Shown here one piece after another: positions 36,037 to 44,475 of a stretch of 64,000 nucleotides of DNA (positions are counted from its first letter, which is position 1; every line of letters begins with the position of its first letter). The notes under the pieces were generated by a model. It was not told the DNA's origin and did not search any database. It worked only from the letters and a program-made list of their open reading frames with translations. The translations under genes were made by a program, and so were the position numbers. The DNA lies in NCBI GenBank assembly GCA_910587305.1, contig CAJUKV010000009.1, positions 31,235-95,234 of the forward strand. The letters run 5' to 3'. The DNA is from an uncultured Lachnospiraceae bacterium (GTDB lineage Bacteria > Bacillota > Clostridia > Lachnospirales > Lachnospiraceae).

Positions 36037-36258
36037 TCATTTCAAAGAGTCTATCAGTTTCTGTATTGCTTCCACGGAATCAAAACTTTCCGGAATAATC
36101 TTTTCTACCGGAATATCAATATCAAATTTTTCTTCCAATTCCGAAACCAAAGAAACAATATCATAAGAATCCAATTCTCCGCTTGACGCTAAATCCACTC
36201 TTCCCTCGAAATCACATCCCGGTTTTATTTCCCTCAAAATTTTTAGTAACTCTTCCAT
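36037..36258 (-). CDS. Carrier protein (ACP2/PCP, DltC-like)
   Basis: 73 aa, acidic. The modification site is SGELDSYDIV with Ser31, followed by the FDIDIPVEKI helix II-III region. GGGAGG stands 10 nt before the ATG. Directly upstream of the adenylation enzyme gene in transcription order, it probably carries the aminoacyl thioester, as DltC does for D-alanine. Confidence 0.9.
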   Translation of the reverse strand: MEELLKILREIKPGCDFEGRVDLASSGELDSYDIVSLVSELEEKFDIDIPVEKIIPESFDSVEAIQKLIDSLK

Positions 36259-36315
36259 GCGGTATATCCTCCCTACCTATTTATGACCGTTCTGATTTTT
36301 CCCTATTGTACTTGC

Positions 36316-37065
36316 TTAAGTCAATTTACCCCCCCCCAGTGGCAATGTAGTGCCTGTAATCATACGCGCTCTCTGGCTCAACAGAAATACTATCGCATCT
36401 GCAACATCATCTGTTTCTATCAATCCTAAATATTGGTCATGCATCATGTCTCTGACGCTGTTAGATTCCTCGCCGTATCTTTCCAAAAAGGAATCCCACA
36501 TCTTTGTCCGTGTCATTCCAGGAGCCACCGTATTGATACAAATTCCTTTATCCGCAACCTCCTTGGCAATGCACCGGACAGCTCCATCCATCGCCGCCTT
36601 TGAAGCCGAATACATTGTCTGGGATTTACTTCCCCTCATGGATGCTATGGAAGAAATACCCACTATGCGCATCCCTTCATTAAATCTGCCCTTTCTGCAA
36701 ACCTGTCTTACTGTCTCCAAAAAGCCAAAAAAATTTGTGTTAAATACTTCGCCCACTGTTTCCGGTCTACATTGCATAAGCGGCCTGCCTTTAGAAATTC
36801 CGGCACAATAAACCAATCCGTCAATTTTTCCCTGCTCGCTTACAATCAATTTCACCAATTCCTCAATGTCACCTGTTACACTTAAATCCGCTGAATAGTA
36901 TGTATGTTCCTCTCCTGAAAGCATTTCCATAGTTTCTGCTAATAACTCTTCCCGTCGGGCAATAAGAATTGTTTTGGCTCCAAGTTCACTCAATCGGATT
37001 GCAGTTTTCTGCCCTATCCCGGATGACGCTCCGGCCACAATAATTTTCTTCCCTCTAAATTCCAT
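36316..37065 (-). CDS. 3-oxoacyl-ACP reductase-like SDR, with a G9 run at its 3' end
   Basis: 249 aa, classical short-chain dehydrogenase: VAGASSGIGQK cofactor loop, NTNFFG helix, catalytic Ser138/139, Tyr152 and Lys156 (YSASK), INTVAPGMTRT. It would reduce a 3-oxoacyl group made by the adjacent KAS III. The C-terminus reads TGTTLPLGGGKLT where homologues have a GG-containing end; nine G encode these glycines, so slippage would change only the last few residues. The gene starts 8 bp after the KAS III stop. Confidence 0.85.
   Translation of the reverse strand: MEFRGKKIIVAGASSGIGQKTAIRLSELGAKTILIARREELLAETMEMLSGEEHTYYSADLSVTGDIEELVKLIVSEQGKIDGLVYCAGISKGRPLMQCRPETVGEVFNTNFFGFLETVRQVCRKGRFNEGMRIVGISSIASMRGSKSQTMYSASKAAMDGAVRCIAKEVADKGICINTVAPGMTRTKMWDSFLERYGEESNSVRDMMHDQYLGLIETDDVADAIVFLLSQRARMITGTTLPLGGGKLT
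36329..36337. repeat. Homopolymer C9 (G9 on the coding strand)
   Basis: In the last codons of the reductase gene. Loss or gain of one base would swap the end GGGKLT for a shorter tail with stops a few codons later. Confidence 0.85.
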
Positions 37066-37073
37066 ATATAATC

Positions 37074-38120
37074 TTATTCCCCTTCCTCATAAAAACCATC
37101 ATCAAAATAATCCGTCGTATAAACCATTCCTGTTTTTACGCTGCCATCTAATACAAATTCCATCACTCCCCAGGACAGCCCTACGCCATAACCACAGGCA
37201 ATAACTCGGTATTTATCCTGCCTGTCTTTTTCTCTCGCCAAAGTATCCACAATTACAAGTGGAACAGAAGACGCGCCTGTATTGCCATAGCGGTCAATCA
37301 CAACAGGACACTTATCCGGATTAACCTTGCACTTTCTGGCAATCATCCGCAATATTTTAAGATTGGACTGATGTAATGCAATCATATCCACCTGATTAAG
37401 GTCAATTTCCTCTTTTTGTGCAAATTCTTTTATTGTTGCCACAACATCTGAAATAGAAAAAGAAAAAATATCCATACCATTCATCTGCCAGCCTTTTTTA
37501 CTGTTACGGTGTCTGCTTCCTCCTCCCGGCACAATGATTTTCTGGTACCTTGTTCCATCGGTCTGCAGCAGATAACGGATATCCTCAGCTCCATCTTCTT
37601 TCTCCAATGCAACAGCCACGCCGCAACTGCCAAATAGCAGTTCATCGTTCGTATCGCCTTTTACCGCCCCATGCATATCGCCTAAAAGTAATATTGCCCT
37701 CTTGATAGACGAATTCTGCATCAGCGAGCCAAGAATCGTTATGCCATATACAAATCCGGAACAGCCAAGCCCCACGTCAAATGTGATACAATTCCTGCTA
37801 AGTCCCAGCCGCCCATGTATAACACAGGCGGTCGCCGGAAGTTTGTAGTCAGTAGATGATGCCAAAAAAACTAAAGCGCCTATACTTTCCCTTTCCCATG
37901 CCAGCTTATCTATCAAATTCTCTGCTGCGGCAAAGCTTAAATCGGAGGCAGTCTGACGCGGCAAGACCCTGTATGTAGATTTTATACCGGCCGACGCCAT
38001 AACTTTATCCACCTCATCTTTTCCAAAAATATCATAGTATTCTGTTGACAGGACTTTGTTCTCCGGTAGTGCGCAGACAATCCCTCTGATTGCTAAATTT
38101 CTTAACCTTTCACAAGCCAT
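37074..38120 (-). CDS. 3-oxoacyl-ACP synthase III (KAS III-like)
   Basis: 348 aa thiolase-fold condensing enzyme with the full Cys-His-Asn triad: Cys120 in FDVGLGCSGFVYG, His250 in IALHQSNLK and Asn280 in RYGNTGASS. The N-terminal IKSTYRVLPRQTASDLSF fits initiating synthases. It should condense an acyl-CoA primer with malonyl-ACP, giving a short 3-oxoacyl-ACP for the reductase encoded next. I start at ATG 38120 (GGGGGT 5 nt upstream, contributed by a family A repeat); the longer frame reads through that repeat. The C-terminal tail TTDYFDDGFYEEGE is acidic and extra. Confidence 0.9.
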   Translation of the reverse strand: MACERLRNLAIRGIVCALPENKVLSTEYYDIFGKDEVDKVMASAGIKSTYRVLPRQTASDLSFAAAENLIDKLAWERESIGALVFLASSTDYKLPATACVIHGRLGLSRNCITFDVGLGCSGFVYGITILGSLMQNSSIKRAILLLGDMHGAVKGDTNDELLFGSCGVAVALEKEDGAEDIRYLLQTDGTRYQKIIVPGGGSRHRNSKKGWQMNGMDIFSFSISDVVATIKEFAQKEEIDLNQVDMIALHQSNLKILRMIARKCKVNPDKCPVVIDRYGNTGASSVPLVIVDTLAREKDRQDKYRVIACGYGVGLSWGVMEFVLDGSVKTGMVYTTDYFDDGFYEEGE

Positions 38121-38123
38121 TTT

Positions 38124-38203
38124 TATACCCCCGCATACCGCAAGCCATGCTTGCGGTACTGCCACCGATAAATAGTTTGAAAGGAACTTTCAAACTTTCT
38201 TCC
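38124..38203. repeat. Family A repeat, copy A2
   Basis: CCGCAAGC pairs with GCTTGCGG, then CTGCCACCGATAAATAGTTT and AGTTTGAAAG pairing with CTTTCAAACT. The left edge carries the CCCCC that forms the KAS III ribosome site. Confidence 0.65.
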
Positions 38204-38223
38204 TCGTATTGTTACGCCAACTA

Positions 38224-38442
38224 TTAACACATCATATCCAGAATATCTTTCACCGTTACCAGTTTTCTGATATCCGTACTGTCAATCGTTTTTCCAAATT
38301 CCTCATCCATCAACACAATAAGCGACAGCATTGATAAAGAATTCCATTCCTCCATTTCCTCCAGAACCATATCTTCCTTTAATGTTCCGGCGTCCATTTC
38401 CAGCGCTTCTTCCAATAATTCCAATTTCTTTTCTTTTTCCAT
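38224..38442 (-). CDS. Acyl carrier protein (ACP3)
   Basis: 72 aa, strongly acidic. The site EEWNSLSMLSLI has the modifiable Ser35 in an N-S-L rather than D-S-L context. AAGGAG precedes the ATG at 38442 by 8 nt. It lies between the MBOAT gene and KAS III, so it may carry the chain that the membrane acyltransferase uses. Confidence 0.87.
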   Translation of the reverse strand: MEKEKKLELLEEALEMDAGTLKEDMVLEEMEEWNSLSMLSLIVLMDEEFGKTIDSTDIRKLVTVKDILDMMC

Positions 38443-38531
38443 TATTTTTCTCCTTTTCATTTTTAAATTCATATATTTATAAGCATGAAATGCTTATATT
38501 CGCTTATCCTGACGGTATTCTTCTTTTCCTG

Positions 38532-40118
38532 TTAAAACTGCGCATATACAAATGCTCTCGCATCGTATCCTATCCCATACATTCCCAAAATTACTATGGA
38601 AAAAAATGCGGTATAATAAATTCCCCATCTGACAATAATGTTGCAGCCTGCTATCTTTTCCCTCACACTTCCCTGCTCCTGTAAAACACTGACTCTCCAT
38701 ACCAGCAACAGCCCAAGAATTACCACACAAAAATCCTTATAATCTAACCCCATCCGAAATAGACTTCCATCCCAGAAAATCCATGGATTAAATTTTTTGA
38801 ATAACTGCCCTATAAATACCTTTAATCCTTCCGCTGTGTTCGCCGCCAAAAACAAATTAGATGATAGGCGAACCCCAAAAGTACGAATCATCTGAAAGCG
38901 CTGATATCCCTTGCTCTCCGTATTAAGATGCAGTTTCATAGCAAGGTTTTTATAAAATCCGGGAAAAGACATTGAAAAGGCAATGATGCCGCCGTTATAT
39001 ATTCCCCAGGCCACGTAATTCCATCCGGTTCCATGCCATATACCCACAAAAATCCATACGGCCATAAGGGCTATTGTTGTTCCAATATGTTTCGCGATTT
39101 TAATACCAAATTTCTTTTTTAACTTAACCAGGCAGTTTTTCAGCCATTGAGACGTCAACACCGGCAAATAAATGTAGTCTCCGGTCCATTTACCGAGAGT
39201 AGCATGCCATTTTCTCCAATGTTCCGCCATGCTCTTCGCAAAAAACGGGTGCTCAAAATTTTTATCCAGCTCCACGCCAAAAATCTGGGAGATTCCCTCT
39301 ACAATATCCATGCAACCGGAGAAATCCATATAAATGTGGAATAGCCCAAACACCATTGCAAGCAGTACAATAAGCCCCTCATAGTTCTCAACATTGCCAT
39401 AAACTTCAGATGTGAACAATACCAGCCTGTCCGCAATAACCATTTTCTTAAAATAACCGTATAACATAAGCTGGATGCCAAAACATATTCTTTTAAAATC
39501 AAAGGGATGGTCTTTTTCAAACTCAAGTATCAACCGGTTATATCTTGAAATAGGCCCTTCCACAATCTGCGGAAAGTAAAAGACGCATAACGCAAATTTA
39601 AAATAATTTTTTATGTATTTCTGTCCTCTCCAATACACGTCAAGCAAATAGCCAATTGCTGAAAATGTATAATAAGAAATACCCAGCGGGAAAATCACCT
39701 TTATTGAAATTGAGCCGCCCCCGGTAAGCTCGGTTATCCCTTCCATCAGCATTTTCGCAAACTTGCAGTAGCACAGCATTCCGGCCACTATTACAATTGC
39801 GGGGATTAAAAATCTGTTCCTGCATTTTCGTTTATATGATGCCATAAACAATGTCTTTTCTTTTCCCTTAAGTTGCTTTTCCTCGGCCAGCCCGTCCGCT
39901 TCCCTGTAGATAGCATCTATCTTATAGGAGGCATACCAGATAGTGATTGATGTCAGTATAATGAAAGGCAACATTTCCAGCCCTGCAAAACTGTAAAATA
40001 CAATGCTGCTGATTAAAAGAATTATCCAACGGAACTTTTCCGGATATACATAATATATAGCGACCACCATTACCAAAAATACGATAAATGTTAATGAATT
40101 GAATGATAGATAACCCAT
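38532..40118 (-). CDS. MBOAT-family membrane O-acyltransferase, DltB/AlgI/PatA-like
   Basis: 528 aa with about ten membrane helices. Family signatures: FPLGISYYTFSAIGYLLDVYW, FPQIVEGPISRYN, YMDFSGCMDIVEGI, FFAKSMAEHWRKWHATLGKW and the catalytic-channel His362 in VGIWHGTGWNYV. DltB passes D-alanine and AlgI/PatA pass acetyl groups across the membrane to surface polymers; here the donor is probably one of the carrier proteins of this cluster. The next genes upstream code for SGNH-type partners, the usual companions. Confidence 0.92.
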   Translation of the reverse strand: MGYLSFNSLTFIVFLVMVVAIYYVYPEKFRWIILLISSIVFYSFAGLEMLPFIILTSITIWYASYKIDAIYREADGLAEEKQLKGKEKTLFMASYKRKCRNRFLIPAIVIVAGMLCYCKFAKMLMEGITELTGGGSISIKVIFPLGISYYTFSAIGYLLDVYWRGQKYIKNYFKFALCVFYFPQIVEGPISRYNRLILEFEKDHPFDFKRICFGIQLMLYGYFKKMVIADRLVLFTSEVYGNVENYEGLIVLLAMVFGLFHIYMDFSGCMDIVEGISQIFGVELDKNFEHPFFAKSMAEHWRKWHATLGKWTGDYIYLPVLTSQWLKNCLVKLKKKFGIKIAKHIGTTIALMAVWIFVGIWHGTGWNYVAWGIYNGGIIAFSMSFPGFYKNLAMKLHLNTESKGYQRFQMIRTFGVRLSSNLFLAANTAEGLKVFIGQLFKKFNPWIFWDGSLFRMGLDYKDFCVVILGLLLVWRVSVLQEQGSVREKIAGCNIIVRWGIYYTAFFSIVILGMYGIGYDARAFVYAQF

Positions 40119-40157
40119 TCTTTCCTTTTCTCCCTCTATACTCTCTTCTTCTCCTAT

Positions 40158-42218
40158 TTAAGGAATCGCTACTTTTTCAAATTCAAAGCTCTGCCATTCC
40201 CCATGTACAGGTTCATGTAAAAAAATATTAACACCAGCTCCTGATTTTGTTCCTGCCACATCCATTACCAATTTGTTATAATGCGACATCAGGCAATAAG
40301 CCCCCCTGCTGTCTCTATATATGTACCACTTCTGATTTGCCAGTCCGGTATAGCTATCCTGCACAACATTTGTTGTATTTGTATTTCCATACCTGTAAGC
40401 AGTCAGATATTTTCCCGAGCCTACCGACTGTATGGAATAAAGGCCATCCCCTTCATAGTAAAGTGCAAACTGTTGCGGCTTTTCCCCCGTACTGTCCCAT
40501 AACTGTAAATTGGCATTATCCTCCCAGGAGCCATTGGAAATATCCAACGTATATTCAGGTGTCTCGTAGGGATGAATCATATAGATACCCTCCTCTAACA
40601 CTAAGCTCTGTTCAGCATATTGATCCCATATTTTTGCTACATCCTCATCTAATGTCTTTGAATAAAATGGCATGCCGTCCATATGCGTATCGATTGCCAC
40701 ACTGGATATTACCTTTCCTGATTTATTATCCAAAGCAACAATATTAAGCCCCCTTTTATTCAACGCAAAATCTATATCCCCGATTATTATTTCTGCTTCG
40801 TCGCCAAATACATATCCTCCACTGCTAATCTGCAAATCAATTTCATTACCACTACAATCCATATATTTATCTTCCAGAAGCATCGGTGCAGCTTCCCATC
40901 TTTCAAAAACCACTGTCCCTTCATCTATTATTGCAATATAAGAATTTTGTATGTGTTCTTCATTAAATTGTCCTTGCAAACCCAGTCTCTTCACATATCC
41001 TTGTAATTCTTCATTGAAAGCGTCACATGCCTCATCTCTTACCGAAATAATAATAAAAAGGTTATCTTTGTTTGCTTCCAGTGTATGAAAATATGACAAT
41101 ACCTGCTCTTGAGAATCCACAAGTTTATTTTCTTCAAACTTCTTGTATAATTCCAGATTGTTGTCCCAGTGTTCTTTGACAGATGCATTTGAATAATCTC
41201 TTATTTCCTCTTGTTCCTGCATCCAGCTGGCCAGTTTACTGGAATATTTACAACTTCCCCAATAATTTAAATGCGTCCCTGTATCAGCTGTGTCTATATC
41301 CCAGTTTATTCCCAAATCTTCATTATCAAATGTCAGGCAATCAAGATCATATTCTTCTAAAAAGTGAATTATTGTATTTCTTCCGTCATCGGTAGTGACA
41401 AATGTCTCCTGTGCAAAAAAAGGAATAAGCTTCGTTTGATTTTTATTACACAATTCCAGCATCTTTTCAAAGTATTGTTTGTTTCTATCACTAATCTGCT
41501 TTTCAAATTTACCAACCTCACCCTTTAAATTGAAAGCTAAATATTCATCCTTATTTTTATCTAAAATATCTGAATAATTACGCTGGCGGAAAGGTAAAAA
41601 CGCCCCCATTAAGGCATAATCATCATTACTATATGAAAAATCATCTTTTGTTAAATATTTCCATCTCGTATGAAATGATGCCATAGGAAATAAAATCTGA
41701 ATCCAGTTCATTTTGTCCGTTTGTCCGGCAATATCTATGCTAGCCTTAATTTTGGTAGTTCCAAATTTCATATAAGCAAATGCCTTGTTTATCGTGACTG
41801 TTTCATCACCATCATTGCTATCAATTGCCGATTCCGACAGCAATAAATTAGCATCCCAAAATAAATATTTGGGAGATTGATATTTCAATGCTTCCTCCGC
41901 CCAATAATATGCCAGTCCGATTCCTTGCCTTGCAACGCCGACATTATATCCTCTATATCCCGTTTCCGCATAAATTAAAGAAGGATTTATTGAATAATAC
42001 GTAAGACTGTTCCCAACAGTAATATAATCCAAAGAATTTTTTTCCAGTTGATAGAAAGTCTGATATCGGCTTGTCTCTCCCTGGCTTGCTCCACCAAACA
42101 ATCCTTCCCCATAAAGCCACTTTGGAGTCAGGATACCTTGAAGAAAAACAAATATGACGCACAATATCAACATAAATGTAAACACTTTCGTCATTAGAAT
42201 ATTCCTTTTTACTCGCAT
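40158..42218 (-). CDS. Membrane-anchored SGNH-like acyltransferase with ILEI and ricin-type lectin domains, paralogue 1
   Basis: About 686 aa. One N-terminal membrane helix (VFTFMLILCVIFVFLQGIL) anchors it outside. Residues ~60-330 are SGNH/DltD-like: YITVGNSLTYYSINP with the candidate Ser nucleophile, and DTGTHLNYWG with the Asp and His pair. Residues ~385-515 resemble the ILEI/FAM3 fold (RGLNIVALDNKSGKVISSV, IDTH). Residues ~545-686 are a ricin-type trefoil (LQLWDSTGEKPQQFALYY, NVVQDSYTGLANQKWYIYRD). It should pass the acyl group from the MBOAT to a glycan bound by the lectin. ATG 42218 has AGGGAGA 6 nt upstream. Confidence 0.8.
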   Translation of the reverse strand: MRVKRNILMTKVFTFMLILCVIFVFLQGILTPKWLYGEGLFGGASQGETSRYQTFYQLEKNSLDYITVGNSLTYYSINPSLIYAETGYRGYNVGVARQGIGLAYYWAEEALKYQSPKYLFWDANLLLSESAIDSNDGDETVTINKAFAYMKFGTTKIKASIDIAGQTDKMNWIQILFPMASFHTRWKYLTKDDFSYSNDDYALMGAFLPFRQRNYSDILDKNKDEYLAFNLKGEVGKFEKQISDRNKQYFEKMLELCNKNQTKLIPFFAQETFVTTDDGRNTIIHFLEEYDLDCLTFDNEDLGINWDIDTADTGTHLNYWGSCKYSSKLASWMQEQEEIRDYSNASVKEHWDNNLELYKKFEENKLVDSQEQVLSYFHTLEANKDNLFIIISVRDEACDAFNEELQGYVKRLGLQGQFNEEHIQNSYIAIIDEGTVVFERWEAAPMLLEDKYMDCSGNEIDLQISSGGYVFGDEAEIIIGDIDFALNKRGLNIVALDNKSGKVISSVAIDTHMDGMPFYSKTLDEDVAKIWDQYAEQSLVLEEGIYMIHPYETPEYTLDISNGSWEDNANLQLWDSTGEKPQQFALYYEGDGLYSIQSVGSGKYLTAYRYGNTNTTNVVQDSYTGLANQKWYIYRDSRGAYCLMSHYNKLVMDVAGTKSGAGVNIFLHEPVHGEWQSFEFEKVAIP

Positions 42219-42309
42219 TGACATTCTCCCTATATTCTCAAGATTTTCAATTGCAAACCCTTTTAAGTATTACCATAATAAATTTTCTAAATGTGCATAT
42301 CAAATTGCT

Positions 42310-44352
42310 CTATTCAAAAATTTTCTGTTGAAATTCAAAACTCTGGCAATTCTCCTGAACCGGCTCATACAAAAAAATATTTGTTCCGGCTTCCGGCGGT
42401 GTTCCGTCCACATTCATCACCAGATTATTGTAATGTGACATTACACAGTACGCCCCGTTACCATCTCTATAAATATTCCATTTCTGATTTGCAAGGCCCG
42501 TATAAGCATCCTGTACGACATTGGTTCCATTTGTATTCCCATAACAATATGCTGTCAGATATCTACCGGAATTCATAGCTTTTATTGTGTATAGTCCCTG
42601 TCCTGTATACCTCAGCTCAAACTGCTGTGGTTCTTTTCCTGTACTATACCAAAGCTGCAAATTAGCATCGTCTTCCCATGAGCCCTTGGCAATATCCAAT
42701 GCATAATCCTGATTATCATAAGGATGAATTGTATAAATCCCATCCGGCAGTATCCGGGCATCCTGTACATATCGCTCCCATATACCCGCAGCATCTTCTC
42801 CCAATATTTTTTGAATAAATACCCAATCTTTTTCATGCGTATCAATTCCTACACTGGATACCACTTCTTTGGATTTTTTATCCAGAACGACAATGTTAAG
42901 ACCTCTGCTCCCAACCGTGTAGTCATTATCACCTACTTGTATTTTGGATGTATTACCATAAACAAAGCCTCCACTTCCCAATTGTATTGGTAGTTCTATT
43001 CCCTCCCCTACTTTAAGCTCATCCTTCAACCTTATAGGCGCCGCTTCCCATTTTTCAAACAACACCTTACCTTCATCAATAACTGCAAGATATGACTTCT
43101 GCAGGTTGTTTTCAAGGAATCCTCCTTCCAGACCTAAATATCCCAAGTAACATTCCAGATATTTATCAGCTGATGCACAGGCTTCATCCTGCACTGCGAT
43201 AAAAATAGTACATTTATCTTTATTTGTTTCTAATGCATTTAAATAAAAAAATACCTGCTCCCTAGTTCTCATAAGGTTCTCTGCTTCAAATTCCTGATAC
43301 TTCTCTAGCTTGTCATCCCAAAATGCTTTTGCTTTCACACTCTTAGGCCTATGGATTTCTTCCTGTTCCCGCATCCATTCTGCCAACCAGTTTGAGTACT
43401 TAACTGCCCCCCAATAATTTAAATGATTACCGGTATCCCAACTATCTTTATCCCAATTAATTCCTGTTTCACTGCCAGCGAAATCCAGACATTCCAAGTG
43501 ATAGCCTTCCAAAAAACGCCTAATCGCATCCCTGCTTTTGTCTGTAATTCGTGTAGTTGCCCCGAAAATCGGAACGAGACGCACTCCATACTTTTCACAT
43601 AACTGATACATTCTGTCAAAATAGTAGCCGTTTTCCTCGCTTATATCGCAATAATGCTGTTCTGCTTCCCCTGATAAATCATATTGCAAATAATCTGTTT
43701 CATTGGCATTCATAATGTCTGTATCATATCTGCGTTCAAATGATATAACTGCCCCCATTGTTACATAATCTTCATTATCATGAAAAAAATCTTCTTCCTT
43801 CAAATCACTCCATCTCATATGAAAGGATAAAATCGGAAACAGGAGCTGTAGCCATCCCCTTTCTTCTGTCTGATTGGCAATACATGCTCTGATTTTTGTC
43901 ATCCCAAACCTCATATCTGTCAGTGCTTTTGCCGCTGTCACTTCTTCCAGAGCCGGATTCGAAGAAATCACTGATTCCGACAGAAGGCCGCTTACATCCC
44001 AAAATACATAAGACGGAGATTGATATTTCAGGGCTTCCTCTATCCAATAATAAGCCAGACTAACTCCTTCGTTTCCACATCCCAAGTCATACCCCATATA
44101 TCCCATATTGGCATAAATAACCATTGGATTAACTGAATAAAAAGTTCTGCTATGTCCTATAGTAATATAATCCAACGAGTCTTTTTCTAATTGATAAAAA
44201 GTCTCATACCTATTTGTTTCATTGTCAGTATAGGCCCCCTCAAAGAACCCTGTTATCCATTTAGGTTTCAGAATCTCCTGCAGTATCCCGAAAATAAGAA
44301 TCATAACCATAAAAAACAAGCTTATTCTTATTCCCCTTTTTCCTGACTTCAT
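42310..44352 (-). CDS. Membrane-anchored SGNH-like acyltransferase with ILEI and ricin-type lectin domains, paralogue 2
   Basis: 680 aa, the same four-part layout as the protein encoded at 40158-42218 and similar over its full length, so a tandem duplication. The SGNH block I reads YITIGHSRTFYSVNP (GHS in place of GNS) and the Asp/His block DTGNHLNYWG. The lectin part LQLWYSTGKEPQQFELRY and NVVQDAYTGLANQKWNIYRD is the best conserved. GGGGGT from a family A repeat lies about 10 nt before the ATG. Two copies suggest two acceptor sites or two donors. Confidence 0.8.
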   Translation of the reverse strand: MKSGKRGIRISLFFMVMILIFGILQEILKPKWITGFFEGAYTDNETNRYETFYQLEKDSLDYITIGHSRTFYSVNPMVIYANMGYMGYDLGCGNEGVSLAYYWIEEALKYQSPSYVFWDVSGLLSESVISSNPALEEVTAAKALTDMRFGMTKIRACIANQTEERGWLQLLFPILSFHMRWSDLKEEDFFHDNEDYVTMGAVISFERRYDTDIMNANETDYLQYDLSGEAEQHYCDISEENGYYFDRMYQLCEKYGVRLVPIFGATTRITDKSRDAIRRFLEGYHLECLDFAGSETGINWDKDSWDTGNHLNYWGAVKYSNWLAEWMREQEEIHRPKSVKAKAFWDDKLEKYQEFEAENLMRTREQVFFYLNALETNKDKCTIFIAVQDEACASADKYLECYLGYLGLEGGFLENNLQKSYLAVIDEGKVLFEKWEAAPIRLKDELKVGEGIELPIQLGSGGFVYGNTSKIQVGDNDYTVGSRGLNIVVLDKKSKEVVSSVGIDTHEKDWVFIQKILGEDAAGIWERYVQDARILPDGIYTIHPYDNQDYALDIAKGSWEDDANLQLWYSTGKEPQQFELRYTGQGLYTIKAMNSGRYLTAYCYGNTNGTNVVQDAYTGLANQKWNIYRDGNGAYCVMSHYNNLVMNVDGTPPEAGTNIFLYEPVQENCQSFEFQQKIFE

Positions 44353-44355
44353 TTA

Positions 44356-44440
44356 TTCTTATACCCCCTGCATACCACAAGCTATGTTTGCGGTACTGCC
44401 ACCGATAAAGAGTTTGGAAGTTTACTTCCAAACTTTTCCC
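44356..44440. repeat. Family A repeat, copy A3
   Basis: CATACCACAAGCTATGTTTG, GCGGTACTGCCACCGATAAA and the hairpin GTTTGGAAG/CTTCCAAAC. It provides the ribosome site of the gene to its left. Confidence 0.65.
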
Positions 44441-44475
44441 TCAGCTATTTCACTGAAAACAATTTTCACAGAACT

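Noticed and set aside
26634..38472. Ordinary fatty-acid biosynthesis (fab) operon
   Set aside because: No fabH-D-G-F order, no FabF, FabZ, FabI or acc set; instead adenylating enzymes, GNATs and a nitroreductase fusion lie between, and the run continues into glycan genes.
34370..44352. Standard dltABCD operon
   Set aside because: DltA- and DltC-like genes and the MBOAT are separated by KAS III, a reductase and a third ACP; the DltD-like partners carry ILEI and lectin domains and are duplicated.
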